Source: Hyphomicrobiales bacterium
Lineage (GTDB): Bacteria; Pseudomonadota; Alphaproteobacteria; Rhizobiales; Rhizobiaceae
Direction of reading: 5' to 3'
NCBI GenBank assembly: GCA_900473175.1
Contig: UCKM01000019.1
Coordinates: forward strand, 22,049 to 86,048
DNA length: 64,000 nt
Position 1 is the stretch's first letter, and every line of letters starts with the position of its first letter. Positions 56,483 through 64,000 of the stretch are shown here, in pieces. The notes beneath the pieces were generated by a model. That model was not told where the DNA came from, did not search any database, and worked only from the letters and a program-made list of their open reading frames with translations. The translations under genes were made by a program, and so were the position numbers.

Positions 56483-56971
56483 ATGAACATCGTCAATCAC
56501 GAATTCAAAACCTCTGATCAGATTGCGACCGAAACCGGTTTCACGATTGAGGCCCTTGGCGATGCTCTCCGTCAGTTCCAAGACACCAATTCCAAGCACT
56601 ATGCCTGCGAGGCAGCCAAGGAAGGCAGAGGTTCTTTCTGGGCGCGTACCAGTTACGGCAACACCGCATCTTCGCTCTTCGTCGATCATGCGAACCTGAT
56701 AGGCGATCTGGAAACAGCAATCGCACTGGCAAAGCTGCCGCGCGTCAAGGTCAGCAATTTCCGCTTTCACGACACCAGGCACACGGCAGCGACAAGGATT
56801 TTGCGCGTGAGCAATCTGCGCGTTGCGCAAAAGCTGCTTGGCCATGAAGACATCAAGACCACCACGAAATATGCTCATGCAATGGTCGAGGACATCAGAA
56901 ACGGTCTCGATGCAATGAGTCCCACGGAAAGCGCTTTGCCTGAGAACCCAACGAGAAAGTCTAAAGGATGA
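56483..56971 (+). pseudogene. Chimeric ORF: phage protein N-terminus fused to integrase C-terminus
   Basis: 162 residues. The first about 75 (MNIVNHEFKTSDQIATETGF...) look like an unrelated phage protein. From about residue 87 the sequence is tyrosine recombinase C-terminus: FRFHDTRHTAATR (HxxR, catalytic His and Arg), LLGHEDIKTTTKYAH (catalytic His and Tyr). The arm-binding domain and first catalytic Arg are missing, so strand exchange is unlikely. The end encodes -SPTE- via AGTCCCACGGAAA (56918-56930). Confidence 0.8.
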
Positions 56972-57510
56972 GCCTTTATAAACGGTCGGATAGTGATTTT
57001 TACAGCTACGATTTTCAGTTAGATGGAAGGCGTTATTCTGGCTCTACAGGGACCGATGATCTGCAACAGGCGCAGCGGTTTGAGCAGACTATGCGAAATG
57101 ACGCAAACGGCGTCAGCATCCTTTGCCGATCTGTCATCAGAAGAGCGGCACGCAAGCTACCCACAACGATACGATCCAACAGCGGTTATGTTTACATGAT
57201 CCGAAGCGGGTATTTCATTAAGATTGGGCATTCCAACGACCCGGCCAGCCGACTGAAATCTATCAGCACAGCAACACCTGACGATTGTGAGGTTCTGTTC
57301 TGCATACCGGGCGACGTGAAATTGGAACGCCGGTTGCACACTGAGTTCGCGGCCTGCCACTATAAGAAGGAATGGTTCTTCCTTTGCGGCAAGCTCAAGC
57401 AGTTTGTTGATGAGTTCGAAGTGGCGGATGCAAAAAGTCCCACGGAAATCACTGTGAGACAGGGTGACGATCACCTTAAACCATTACAATTGCTTGAAAA
57501 TTCGGAGTGA
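56968..57510 (+). pseudogene. Chimeric ORF: integrase N-terminus fused to GIY-YIG/MUG113 domain
   Basis: 180 residues. Residues 1-45 (MSLYKRSDSDFYSYDFQLDG, RRYSGSTGTDDL) are the arm-binding N-terminus of a phage tyrosine integrase. From about residue 72, GYVYMIRSGYFIKIGHSNDP and RLHTEFAACHYKKEWF is a MUG113/T5orf172 GIY-YIG nuclease-like domain. It overlaps the preceding ORF by four bases and ends just before attR. The tail has -SPTE- encoded by the same 13-bp repeat (57436-57448). Confidence 0.8.
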
Positions 57511-57520
57511 GGCTCTTTTT

Positions 57521-57583
57521 CCCCCAGTCAAGTGCGCTACCGGGCTGCGCTACACTCCGAACCGGGGAAAGCCGTAGATTACT
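57521..57583. repeat. attR: half tRNA-Pro with original upstream promoter
   Basis: Second copy of the attachment repeat. The 3' half of the tRNA is replaced by element sequence to the left. The original minus-strand promoter remains on the right (TTGCGC 57595-57600, TACGGC 57571-57576), so transcription from it now runs into the integrase-derived genes antisense. Confidence 0.93.
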
Positions 57584-57716
57584 CAGGTTTCTTGCGCAAG
57601 AGGCAAAATCCAAAAAAGAACAAAGATGTACAGAACTGCTACGCACACGTCACGTCCGACGGAACATATGCCGTGTGCAGCCGTTATAGCTGCTGTGACG
57701 AACAGGAGCTTTTGTA

Positions 57717-57980
57717 ATGACAATATTCTCGAAGAATGCGGATGATATCCAGGCTGACGTCGAAGCGCAGATCGCTGCTTTGCGCAAGGAAATCTCAAAA
57801 ATCTCCGCAAGTCTTTCCGATCTCGGCGGCGAACGCTTTGATGACATGAAACGCGTCGCTGCCAAACAGGCGCGGTATGCAGCCACCACGGCCAAGGAAA
57901 ATCCGATTGCAACGCTGGCCATCGTCGCAGGCGCCGCCTTGCTTATCGGGCTGTTTTCACGCCGCCAACCAGGGGGATGA
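57717..57980 (+). CDS. DUF883 / ElaB-like membrane-anchored protein
   Basis: 87 residues. A helical, charged region (about 10-60) and a C-terminal membrane helix (about 63-80, IATLAIVAGAALLIGLF) with a short basic end. It resembles ElaB/YqjD-type DUF883 proteins, which can tether ribosomes to the inner membrane in E. coli. It is the first gene after attR and pairs with the next one. Confidence 0.8.
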   Translation: MTIFSKNADDIQADVEAQIAALRKEISKISASLSDLGGERFDDMKRVAAKQARYAATTAKENPIATLAIVAGAALLIGLFSRRQPGG

Positions 57981-57984
57981 TCTC

Positions 57985-58302
57985 ATGGATACCGCCGATA
58001 CCGTCACAAACAACGTCGAAAAAGAAGCAGACAAGGCGCGCCTAAGGGCCGAAATCGCTACGCTCAAGCGCGATCTGGCTGCAATCACCAAAACACTTGC
58101 GGATAAGGGCATCGAACTCCTCGACGATCTTGGAGATGATGATTCAACAACCTTTGACGACATCAAGGAACGGGGCCGCCGAGCAGCTATGGGTCTAGGA
58201 TACCAGGCCAAGAAGATTGCTGATACGCCCACGCAGAATTCGGTGTCGACGCTGATGATCATCGCTGGTCTCGGCGTCATCATCGGCATGTTGGCCCGAT
58301 GA
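57985..58302 (+). CDS. DUF883-like membrane-anchored protein
   Basis: 105 residues with a charged coiled region (KARLRAEIATLKRDLAAITK) and C-terminal membrane helix (about 88-104). Start ATG 57985, four bases after the previous stop. Together these two form a small operon. Confidence 0.78.
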   Translation: MDTADTVTNNVEKEADKARLRAEIATLKRDLAAITKTLADKGIELLDDLGDDDSTTFDDIKERGRRAAMGLGYQAKKIADTPTQNSVSTLMIIAGLGVIIGMLAR

Positions 58303-58356
58303 GAAAATATTGAAATTTCTGTGGAACCTTTAAGCGGGCCCCGCGTTTAATTAAAA

Positions 58357-58436
58357 CTGGTTCCCAACCAGTAGGCCGCACCCCCACGGCCGACCCCCAA
58401 GTCCCAGCTTTCAATCAATGAAAGCTGGGCTTTTTT
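58357..58436 (+). ncRNA. Candidate sRNA with three stem-loops and terminator
   Basis: Three successive hairpins: CTGGTT-CCC-AACCAG (58357-58371), GGCCG-CACCCCCA-CGGCC (58374-58391) and the terminator CCCAGCTTTC/GAAAGCTGGG with a T6 tail (58403-58436). The C-rich loop and linker (CACCCCCA, GACCCCCAAG) could bind Shine-Dalgarno-like sequences. No open reading frame covers it. It could instead be only the 3' end of the DUF883 operon mRNA. Confidence 0.55.
58403..58436 (+). terminator. Strong intrinsic terminator
   Basis: A 10-bp perfect stem, AATCAAT loop and T6 run after one C. It ends four bases before the convergent MerR gene. Confidence 0.85.
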
Positions 58437-58440
58437 CGGC

Positions 58441-58995
58441 TCACCGCACTTGATCGAGGAGGCGTTTGCACTCCAGGAGGTCAAACAGCGTTTCCTGGAG
58501 CAGTGTGCGGTTGTCTTTGGAAAGCCGCTTGCCGTCAGCTGCGACCGGACCGTCATCGTCACCCTTGATCAACCCGAAAAGCCGCCGGCCCTGCGGGGCC
58601 TTCGGCGTACCCATGACTGCTGCTTCCTCATCAGCATCCGCGCGGCTTTGTTCGGCGGCTAGCGCCTCCTCCTGACGCGCACTCGCCTGCTTCTGCTGGC
58701 TGATCGCTTCGGCGGCGGCCGTATCGCCACTGCCGAGAGCGATGATGAATTGCGTGCCGTTTTCGCGCAGGAGACGCTGCACGCCCTTGATCGTATAACC
58801 TTGATCGTAAAGCAGGTGACGGATGCCCTTCAGCAGATCGACATCGAGCGGACGGTAATAGCGCCTGCCGCCACCCCGTTTCATCGGTTTGATATGCGTG
58901 AACCGTGTTTCCCAGAAACGCAGGACGTGTTGCGGCAGATCGAGATCTTCTGCGACTTCGCTAATGGTTCTGAATGCGTCGGGGCTCTTGTCCAT
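58441..58995 (-). CDS. MerR-family regulator of the ihfA/fabH block
   Basis: 184 residues. Mer[24 protein letters not shown], then [13 protein letters not shown] and [16 protein letters not shown]-terminal domain rich in Ala/Gln with no metal cysteines. This gene sits after ihfA in many Rhizobiales genomes; regulon unknown. Confidence 0.9.
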   Translation of the reverse strand: MDKSPDAFRTISEVAEDLDLPQHVLRFWETRFTHIKPMKRGGGRRYYRPLDVDLLKGIRHLLYDQGYTIKGVQRLLRENGTQFIIALGSGDTAAAEAISQQKQASARQEEALAAEQSRADADEEAAVMGTPKAPQGRRLFGLIKGDDDGPVAADGKRLSKDNRTLLQETLFDLLECKRLLDQVR

Positions 58996-59130
58996 GTTTT
59001 CACCCTTTCAGGAGAAAATCTGATTCGAGGTCCATTTCAGCGGTTTGTGATCCATAATTCAAGCGGAGCACGAGATTACCTCACAGCAATCTCGTTGAAC
59101 AGTCCGGGAAAGGTGCAGATGCGCCTCGTT

Positions 59131-59451
59131 TCAGGCAGTTTTCTTCTTGCGCGTCTGATGCGAGCGAAGAATCCGCTGCTTGAGGACATTGGATGCCTTG
59201 AAGGTCATTACCCGGCGCGGCAAAATCGGCACTTCTTCGCCTGTTTTGGGATTGCGGCCAATGCGCTCATTCTTGTCTCTTACCTGGAACGTGGCGAACG
59301 ATGACAATTTGACTGTCTCGCCACGAACAATTGCGTCACATACTTCATCGAGAATTGTCTCGACGAGCGAAGCTGACTCTGTTCGCGAAAGCCCTACCTT
59401 GCGATAGACAGCTTCGGCCAGATCAGCGCGCGTAATGGTCTTACCCCCCAT
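59131..59451 (-). CDS. ihfA: Integration host factor subunit alpha
   Basis: 106 residues, typical IHF/HU fold: [53 protein letters not shown] (the DNA-intercalating NP turn). The Lys-rich tail is usual in alphaproteobacteria. IHF bends DNA and is a cofactor for phage integration as well as host promoters. Confidence 0.95.
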   Translation of the reverse strand: MGGKTITRADLAEAVYRKVGLSRTESASLVETILDEVCDAIVRGETVKLSSFATFQVRDKNERIGRNPKTGEEVPILPRRVMTFKASNVLKQRILRSHQTRKKKTA

Positions 59452-59573
59452 ACGATCTCAAAGCTCTCGTTTGTTGCAAATCTACCAGGTGATAGCGGAA
59501 GTTATAGGATGAGAACCGATCGGGCAAGCAGCTTGGAAAAGTTCGTGAACTAAACTGCTTACCTATCGGTTCA

Positions 59574-60545
59574 CTACCAGCGTAGCAGAACTGCACCCCA
59601 CGTAAAGCCCCCGCCCATGGCTTCGAGCAGCACTAAATCGCCCTGTTTGATGCGGCCGTCGCCGACGGCGGTTGCAAGGGCTAAGGGTACTGAAGCGGCT
59701 GAGGTATTTCCATGCTGGTCGACGGTGATGACGACCTTTTCTTCGGCAAGGTGGAGCTTCTTCGCCGAGGCGTCGATGATGCGCTTGTTGGCCTGGTGCG
59801 GGACGAACCAATCGATGTCCGCGGCGGTAATTCCGGCCCCGGCAAACGACGCTTCGATCACGTCCGTGATCATGCCGACGGCATGCTTGAAGACCTCCCG
59901 GCCCTCCATCCGAAGGTGGCCCACGGTCTGTGTCGTGGAGGGTCCGCCATCAACATATAGCTTCTGCTTGTGCGACCCATCCGAGCGCAGATTGGCCGTC
60001 AGAACGCCGCGATCCGAGGTGAGTCCGCGGCCTTCATTGGCTTCGAGTATGATGGCGCCGGCGCCATCACCGAACAGCACGCAGGTGGTGCGATCTTCCC
60101 AGTCGAGAATGCGCGAGAAGGTCTCGGCACCAATCACCAGCACGCGCTTGGCCATGCCGCCGCGAATGTACAGGTCGGCCGTGGTAACGGCATAGACAAA
60201 GCCGGAGCAGACAGCCTGCATGTCGAAGGCGAAGCCGTGTGTCATACCGAGGCGCGCCTGGATATCGACAGCGGATGCAGGAAACGTATTGTCGGGGGTC
60301 GAAGTTGCAAGGATGATCAGATCGATATCGTCCGGCGTCATCCCGGCATTGTCGAGCGCCGCGCGAGCAGCCGCTTCACCCAGCGACGCAGTCGTTTCGC
60401 CCTCGCCCGCAATATAGCGTTGTCGGATACCAGTACGCTGAACAATCCATTCGTCCGAGGTTTCAACGATACCTTCAAGGTCGGCGTTCTTCACCAGGCG
60501 CGCCGGCGTGGCGGCCCCAATACCCTTAACGACAGACCGGATCAT
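59574..60545 (-). CDS. fabH: Beta-ketoacyl-ACP synthase III
   Basis: 323 residues. The catalytic triad is visible: Cys in [13 protein letters not shown] (about 112), His in [13 protein letters not shown] (about 249) and Asn in [10 protein letters not shown] (about 279). It condenses acetyl-CoA with malonyl-ACP to begin fatty-acid synthesis. The ATG overlaps the plsX stop, so both are made from one mRNA. Confidence 0.97.
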   Translation of the reverse strand: MIRSVVKGIGAATPARLVKNADLEGIVETSDEWIVQRTGIRQRYIAGEGETTASLGEAAARAALDNAGMTPDDIDLIILATSTPDNTFPASAVDIQARLGMTHGFAFDMQAVCSGFVYAVTTADLYIRGGMAKRVLVIGAETFSRILDWEDRTTCVLFGDGAGAIILEANEGRGLTSDRGVLTANLRSDGSHKQKLYVDGGPSTTQTVGHLRMEGREVFKHAVGMITDVIEASFAGAGITAADIDWFVPHQANKRIIDASAKKLHLAEEKVVITVDQHGNTSAASVPLALATAVGDGRIKQGDLVLLEAMGGGFTWGAVLLRW

Positions 60546-61627
60546 TTACTTCCCTGTTCTATTTCAACCTCGACATCGCTTTCCGTTTCATCCTGGAAAG
60601 CCACGCCGACGGGGCTTTTGTGGAAATGGGTAAGATCGGCAGCGATCTTGTCCAGTAGCTTGTTGTGGGCCATGTCGTAGCCCACATCGATGGCCGAAGC
60701 AAAGCCCAAAGCATCGGTGCCGCCATGGCTCTTGATGACGACGCCATTCAATCCGAGGAAGACGCCGCCATTGGTCTTGCGGGGATCCATCTTTTCGCGC
60801 ATGCGGTCGAACGCGCCCTTGGCGAAGAGGTAGCCGATCCTCGACATCCACGTGCGGTTCATCGCGTCGCGCAGATACTGAGTGTACTGTTTCGCGGTGC
60901 CCTCGGCGGCCTTGAGCGCGATATTGCCGGCAAAACCTTCCGTCACGACGACGTCGACCGTGCCTTTGCCGATGTCGTTGCCTTCGACGAAGCCGTAATA
61001 TTCAAGGCTCGGCAGCGGGATTTCACGCAGGATCCGCGCGGCGTCCTTGACATCATCCTGCCCCTTGATCTCTTCGACGCCCACATTGAGCAATCCGATG
61101 GTCGGCCGCTGAATCTCGAACAAGGAGCGCGCCATGGCCGCGCCCATGACAGCATAGTCGACCAGTTGCTGCGCGTCGGCGCCGATCGTGGCGCCAACAT
61201 CCAGAACGATGCTCTCGCCCTTGAGCGTGGGCCAGATACCGGCAATCGCGGGGCGTTCCACATTCGCCATGGTGCGCAGGCAGAATTTCGACATGGCCAT
61301 CAGCGCGCCGGTATTGCCTGCAGAAACGCAGACATCCGCTTCCCCGGTCTTGACCGCTTCGATCGCGCGCCACATGGACGACTTCCACCGGCCGTTGCGC
61401 AAGGCCTGGCTCGGCTTTTCGTCCATGCGCACTGCAACATCGCAATGGTGGAACGTCGAAGCGTTGGACAAGGATTGGTGGCGGGCAAGGATCGGTTTGA
61501 CTTCCCCCTCGCGTCCGAAGATCACAAACCTGACGTCAGGATGGCGCTCCAGCGCCGTTGCCATGCCGGGAATAACGATCTCGGGACCGAAATCACCGCC
61601 CATGGCGTCAATAGAAATTCTGATCAC
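60542..61627 (-). CDS. plsX: Phosphate acyltransferase PlsX
   Basis: 361 residues. [18 protein letters not shown] at the N-terminus, then [13 protein letters not shown] and [11 protein letters not shown], and [17 protein letters not shown]. It converts acyl-ACP to acyl-phosphate for phospholipid synthesis. Typical length and context upstream of fabH. Confidence 0.97.
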   Translation of the reverse strand: MIRISIDAMGGDFGPEIVIPGMATALERHPDVRFVIFGREGEVKPILARHQSLSNASTFHHCDVAVRMDEKPSQALRNGRWKSSMWRAIEAVKTGEADVCVSAGNTGALMAMSKFCLRTMANVERPAIAGIWPTLKGESIVLDVGATIGADAQQLVDYAVMGAAMARSLFEIQRPTIGLLNVGVEEIKGQDDVKDAARILREIPLPSLEYYGFVEGNDIGKGTVDVVVTEGFAGNIALKAAEGTAKQYTQYLRDAMNRTWMSRIGYLFAKGAFDRMREKMDPRKTNGGVFLGLNGVVIKSHGGTDALGFASAIDVGYDMAHNKLLDKIAADLTHFHKSPVGVAFQDETESDVEVEIEQGSK

Positions 61628-61836
61628 TCTCGATTGTCCTGTCCTGTTCAGTACTTGTGAGTAAGGCTTTTTGAAAAGACTCGGCGAAAATAGTCATTTT
61701 GCGTAGGTGCACAACTCATTTCTGCCCATCCGTCGGCGCGCCCAGTTGAGTTTTCGTGAACCTCGTCCCTGATATTGGTCCTTAATCTACTCCCCCGGCC
61801 ATCTTTGACGCATCTAGTCGAATGATGCGGTCCTTA

Positions 61837-62406
61837 TCAAGTCTTCTGTTTCCAATCCTTCAGCGCGGCGAACGGGTTTGCGGGCTTTTCAACATGGTCC
61901 TCGTCTTCACCGAAGGAGGCGACAACTGGAGGAGTTGCCTCGACGCCCGGCTTGCGCGGATAGGGATCGATGGCAAGTTCAAAAAACTCTTCTGCTATCG
62001 CGCCGGCATCAAGCATATCGCCCGAAAATGTCTCCGGTATGTCTGGACCTTCGGCGCTGATAACCAGTTCCCCGTTCTCATCGAGCGGCAAGCGCGCCAG
62101 GCGCGAATCCTCCGGGACGAAGATCGTATCGATCTCCGCGTCGATCTTTGCATCGATGGGATCCGTCGTCACCACGCAAAGCTGGACGATATCGGCGCGG
62201 ACCGATCCGCGAACCCGCACGCCGTCCTTCTTCCAGGGAGCAATCAAAAGCTCGGCCTTGAAGGATTTGACATCCTCAAGATCGTGAAAATCACGCAGCG
62301 CCTCGCGCTCGCGCGCATTCGCCTCGATCTTTATGGTCAGGCCCTTCAGGGGGAGCCGCTGTACCGAGACAGGATAGCTCAATGTTCCGTCTGTATTCCT
62401 AGTCAT
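61837..62406 (-). CDS. DUF177 (YceD) family protein
   Basis: 189 residues. The family segment is present: VRADIVQLCVVTTDPIDAKI, DTIFVPEDSRL, and LELAIDPYPRKPG-like sequence near the C-terminus. The alphaproteobacterial form lies upstream of plsX. In other bacteria YceD is linked to 23S rRNA maturation; the role here is inferred. GAGGAGG stands before ATG 62406. Confidence 0.88.
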   Translation of the reverse strand: MTRNTDGTLSYPVSVQRLPLKGLTIKIEANAREREALRDFHDLEDVKSFKAELLIAPWKKDGVRVRGSVRADIVQLCVVTTDPIDAKIDAEIDTIFVPEDSRLARLPLDENGELVISAEGPDIPETFSGDMLDAGAIAEEFFELAIDPYPRKPGVEATPPVVASFGEDEDHVEKPANPFAALKDWKQKT

Positions 62407-62420
62407 CAAGCTGCCTCCTC

Positions 62421-62978
62421 TCACAGTGGCGATGATTGCGTTTCGGCGGCATCCGGAAATGTCACCTTGCCGCTTGCAATCATATCATCTGTTTGGCCTT
62501 CAAGATGTCCGACTGTCCGCATCACGTAATTTGCGAGGACGGACGCACCGGTCCAACCTTCCTTGTCCGGCTGGATATTGCGGGCAAGCGCCGCCGTAAG
62601 TGCCGCATGATCATTGTCTTCGAGAGCCTTGTCATAGGATTCAACGCGTCCGTAGAACATGCGGGCGAGCTTCTTCATGCGCTTCGGCACGCCCGAATCA
62701 CCAATGCCGAGTTCGCGCAGGGAATGGTCGACATCCCTGAAAAACTCGTCCGTCACCTCCTGGCCGATCGATTTGAGGGCTCCAGTGCGGCCCTTGATCC
62801 GGCGGATGAACAGGAAAACGTGCAGCGACAGCATTTCATAGCGGCCCAGCGGCGAATCCTGGACATCAAGATTGGAATAAAAATAGGGCTGCCGCGCCGC
62901 CGCCACGATCGCATCGTAGAGGGCAATGGTAATCGCCTCATTTGCTTTGGCCTTGCGGCTAAATAGACTGAGAATCAT
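62421..62978 (-). CDS. Ubiquinol-cytochrome c chaperone family protein
   Basis: 185 residues: ALYDAIVAAARQPYFYSNLD, SLHVFLFIRRIKGR, DDVDHSLRELGIGD-like region and KKLARMFYGRVESYDKAL. Matches the CBP3/UQCC-type chaperone family, which assists cytochrome bc1 assembly in mitochondria and alphaproteobacteria. The ATG at 62978 is preferred over an upstream start that adds a non-family leader. It is followed 15 bases on by the DUF177 gene. Confidence 0.9.
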   Translation of the reverse strand: MILSLFSRKAKANEAITIALYDAIVAAARQPYFYSNLDVQDSPLGRYEMLSLHVFLFIRRIKGRTGALKSIGQEVTDEFFRDVDHSLRELGIGDSGVPKRMKKLARMFYGRVESYDKALEDNDHAALTAALARNIQPDKEGWTGASVLANYVMRTVGHLEGQTDDMIASGKVTFPDAAETQSSPL

Positions 62979-63091
62979 AGAGTTGTGCCTTAACTTGAGT
63001 CTTCCTTGCAGCATGGTTGGCATGTTGCATCGGACATCAAGGTGGTTTACCGAAGTTCTGCGGGCAGCGAAAGACTTGCGCCCAGATTGTA

Positions 63092-63625
63092 ATGGAGATG
63101 TCGTTGCTGCAGCGGATTTTCAAGATCGACCGTTCACGGGAATTCCTTCTCGCCGGAACACTAATTTTAGCCGCTGGACTTACTGGTTGCAAAACCGCCG
63201 ACCTCGATCCATCGGAGACAATAACGCAAGGTTATGTGCTTGATCAGAAGGCGCTGGACTTCGTTCCGGTGGGTTCAAGCCGCGAGCAGGTCATCCTCTC
63301 GCTCGGCAGTCCCTCGACCACTGCAACGTTCGACAACGAGGTGTTCTACTATATTTCGCAGAAGCGTCAGCGCTCTGTCGCGTTCATGATGCCGAAGGTA
63401 ACGGATCGCCGTATCCTGGCTGTCTATTTCGACAAGGACGGCAAGGTTTCCAGCATTTCCAACTACGGATTGCAGGACGGCAAGGTATTCGACTTCATTT
63501 CCCGCACCACACCGACAGGCGGCAAGGACCTCTCCTTCCTCGGTCAGATGCTGCAAGGTGTCAGCAAGACGCCGAGCTCGATACCCGGTGCAGGCCGCAC
63601 GCCGACCGGCGGCGCGCCTGACTAA
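63092..63625 (+). CDS. bamE: Outer membrane assembly lipoprotein BamE/OmlA
   Basis: 177 residues. Lipoprotein signal with lipobox LTGC, then the SmpA/OmlA domain: LDFVPVGSSREQVILSLGSP and FDNEVFYYISQKRQR, RILAVYFDKDGKV. A Gly/Pro-rich tail follows. Part of the BAM outer-membrane protein assembly machine. Start is likely ATG 63092 (or 63098). Divergent from the ubiquinol-cytochrome c chaperone gene. Confidence 0.9.
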   Translation: MEMSLLQRIFKIDRSREFLLAGTLILAAGLTGCKTADLDPSETITQGYVLDQKALDFVPVGSSREQVILSLGSPSTTATFDNEVFYYISQKRQRSVAFMMPKVTDRRILAVYFDKDGKVSSISNYGLQDGKVFDFISRTTPTGGKDLSFLGQMLQGVSKTPSSIPGAGRTPTGGAPD

Positions 63626-64000
63626 GCCGCTAATAAGTCAGGCTGCATAGGACTCCTCGCCGGGAAGGCGAGAAGCATGGGTAAAGGCAATGCCCATGCG
63701 TCGCCACGTGTGAATTTGCGGCTCGGATTTGGACGAAACAGCGACGGCCTTGATTGCGCACTGACGATGCAGCGCGTTTGACGCACGCGATGATCATATT
63801 CAAGCTGTACATTCCCGACCTTGCCACAACCATTAGCAATCATCGATTGTATATTTTAGATATTTTCAAGTAATTTTCAGAAAAATTATCAACTATCGAT
63901 AGTGCTTTTCGATTGTAATAATTGCTATCGCCTATTGTTCCATAGTATTATTGCAATTCTGAAACTCTACGAATTACAATCTACTGAAAGGTCTGCATGC
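63626..64000. other. Gene-free window end with hairpins and AT-rich region
   Basis: Two short hairpins follow bamE: CTCGCC/GGCGAG (63656-63672) and GCATGGG/CCCATGC (63675-63699), without T-runs. From about 63840 the sequence is strongly AT-rich and includes the palindrome ACTATCGATAGT near 63892, which may be a promoter region of a gene beyond the window. Confidence 0.45.

Noticed and set aside
57521-57560. Second tRNA-Pro gene at the right end
   Set aside because: Only the 5' half is present; the anticodon 3' arm, T arm and CCA end are missing.
60665-61660. 331-codon plus-strand frame opposite plsX
   Set aside because: It is an antisense shadow of a highly conserved gene.

Overview
The window looks like chromosome of a Rhizobiales alphaproteobacterium of Phyllobacteriaceae/Brucellaceae type. 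The evidence is the conserved core block bamE/omlA - ubiquinol-cytochrome c chaperone - DUF177 (YceD) - plsX - fabH - ihfA - merR (58.4-63.6 kb), plus several Rhizobiales-restricted small families (DUF982, DUF2842, DUF1515). GC is moderate to high.

Layout. (1) 0.2-3.4 kb: DUF2842 membrane protein, polysaccharide deacetylase, CelD-type acetyltransferase and an AhpD-like protein. (2) 3.4-10.4 kb: exopolysaccharide locus. A Wzc/ExoP-like co-polymerase faces a rightward operon of Wza-like export lipoprotein, family-4 glycosyltransferase, WcaJ-like phosphoglycosyltransferase and O-antigen-ligase/Wzy protein. (3) 10.5-16.1 kb: DUF1254 genes (one cut short), an AraC-type remnant, a large MscS channel, a small secreted protein and tRNA-Pro(GGG). 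(4) 16.1-57.5 kb: a 41.4-kb integrated element bounded by a 63-bp direct repeat (one mismatch) made of the 5' half of tRNA-Pro and its promoter. (5) 57.7-63.6 kb: two DUF883 genes, a candidate sRNA and the conserved core block.

The element is phage-derived but unusual. Its right arm has a CI/LexA-type repressor, a Cro-like protein and a leftward, translationally coupled early operon (GapR-like protein, DNA methyltransferase, DUF1064, DpdA-like transglycosylase, KOW/NusG-like protein). The repressor region shows TGTAGCG operators, including a perfect 19-bp palindrome. The late module (HNH - TerS - TerL - fused protease/capsid - lysis) has no recognisable portal, connector or tail gene. The integrase is broken and permuted: its C-terminal catalytic half lies upstream of its N-terminal arm-binding piece, and each is fused to foreign sequence.

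Much of the element is cargo: an arylsulfatase, Tat-signal alpha/beta hydrolase and metallo-beta-lactamase-fold enzymes, a BBE-type flavoprotein, two class III cyclases, a histidine phosphatase, a Cys-rich 864-residue secreted protein, and a 19-27 kb patch of small paralogous genes (DUF982, zinc ribbons, SRAP) with several recognisable wrecks. Most likely this is a grounded, cargo-laden prophage or a capsid-encoding satellite-like element. No CRISPR array, rRNA or intact transposase was seen.
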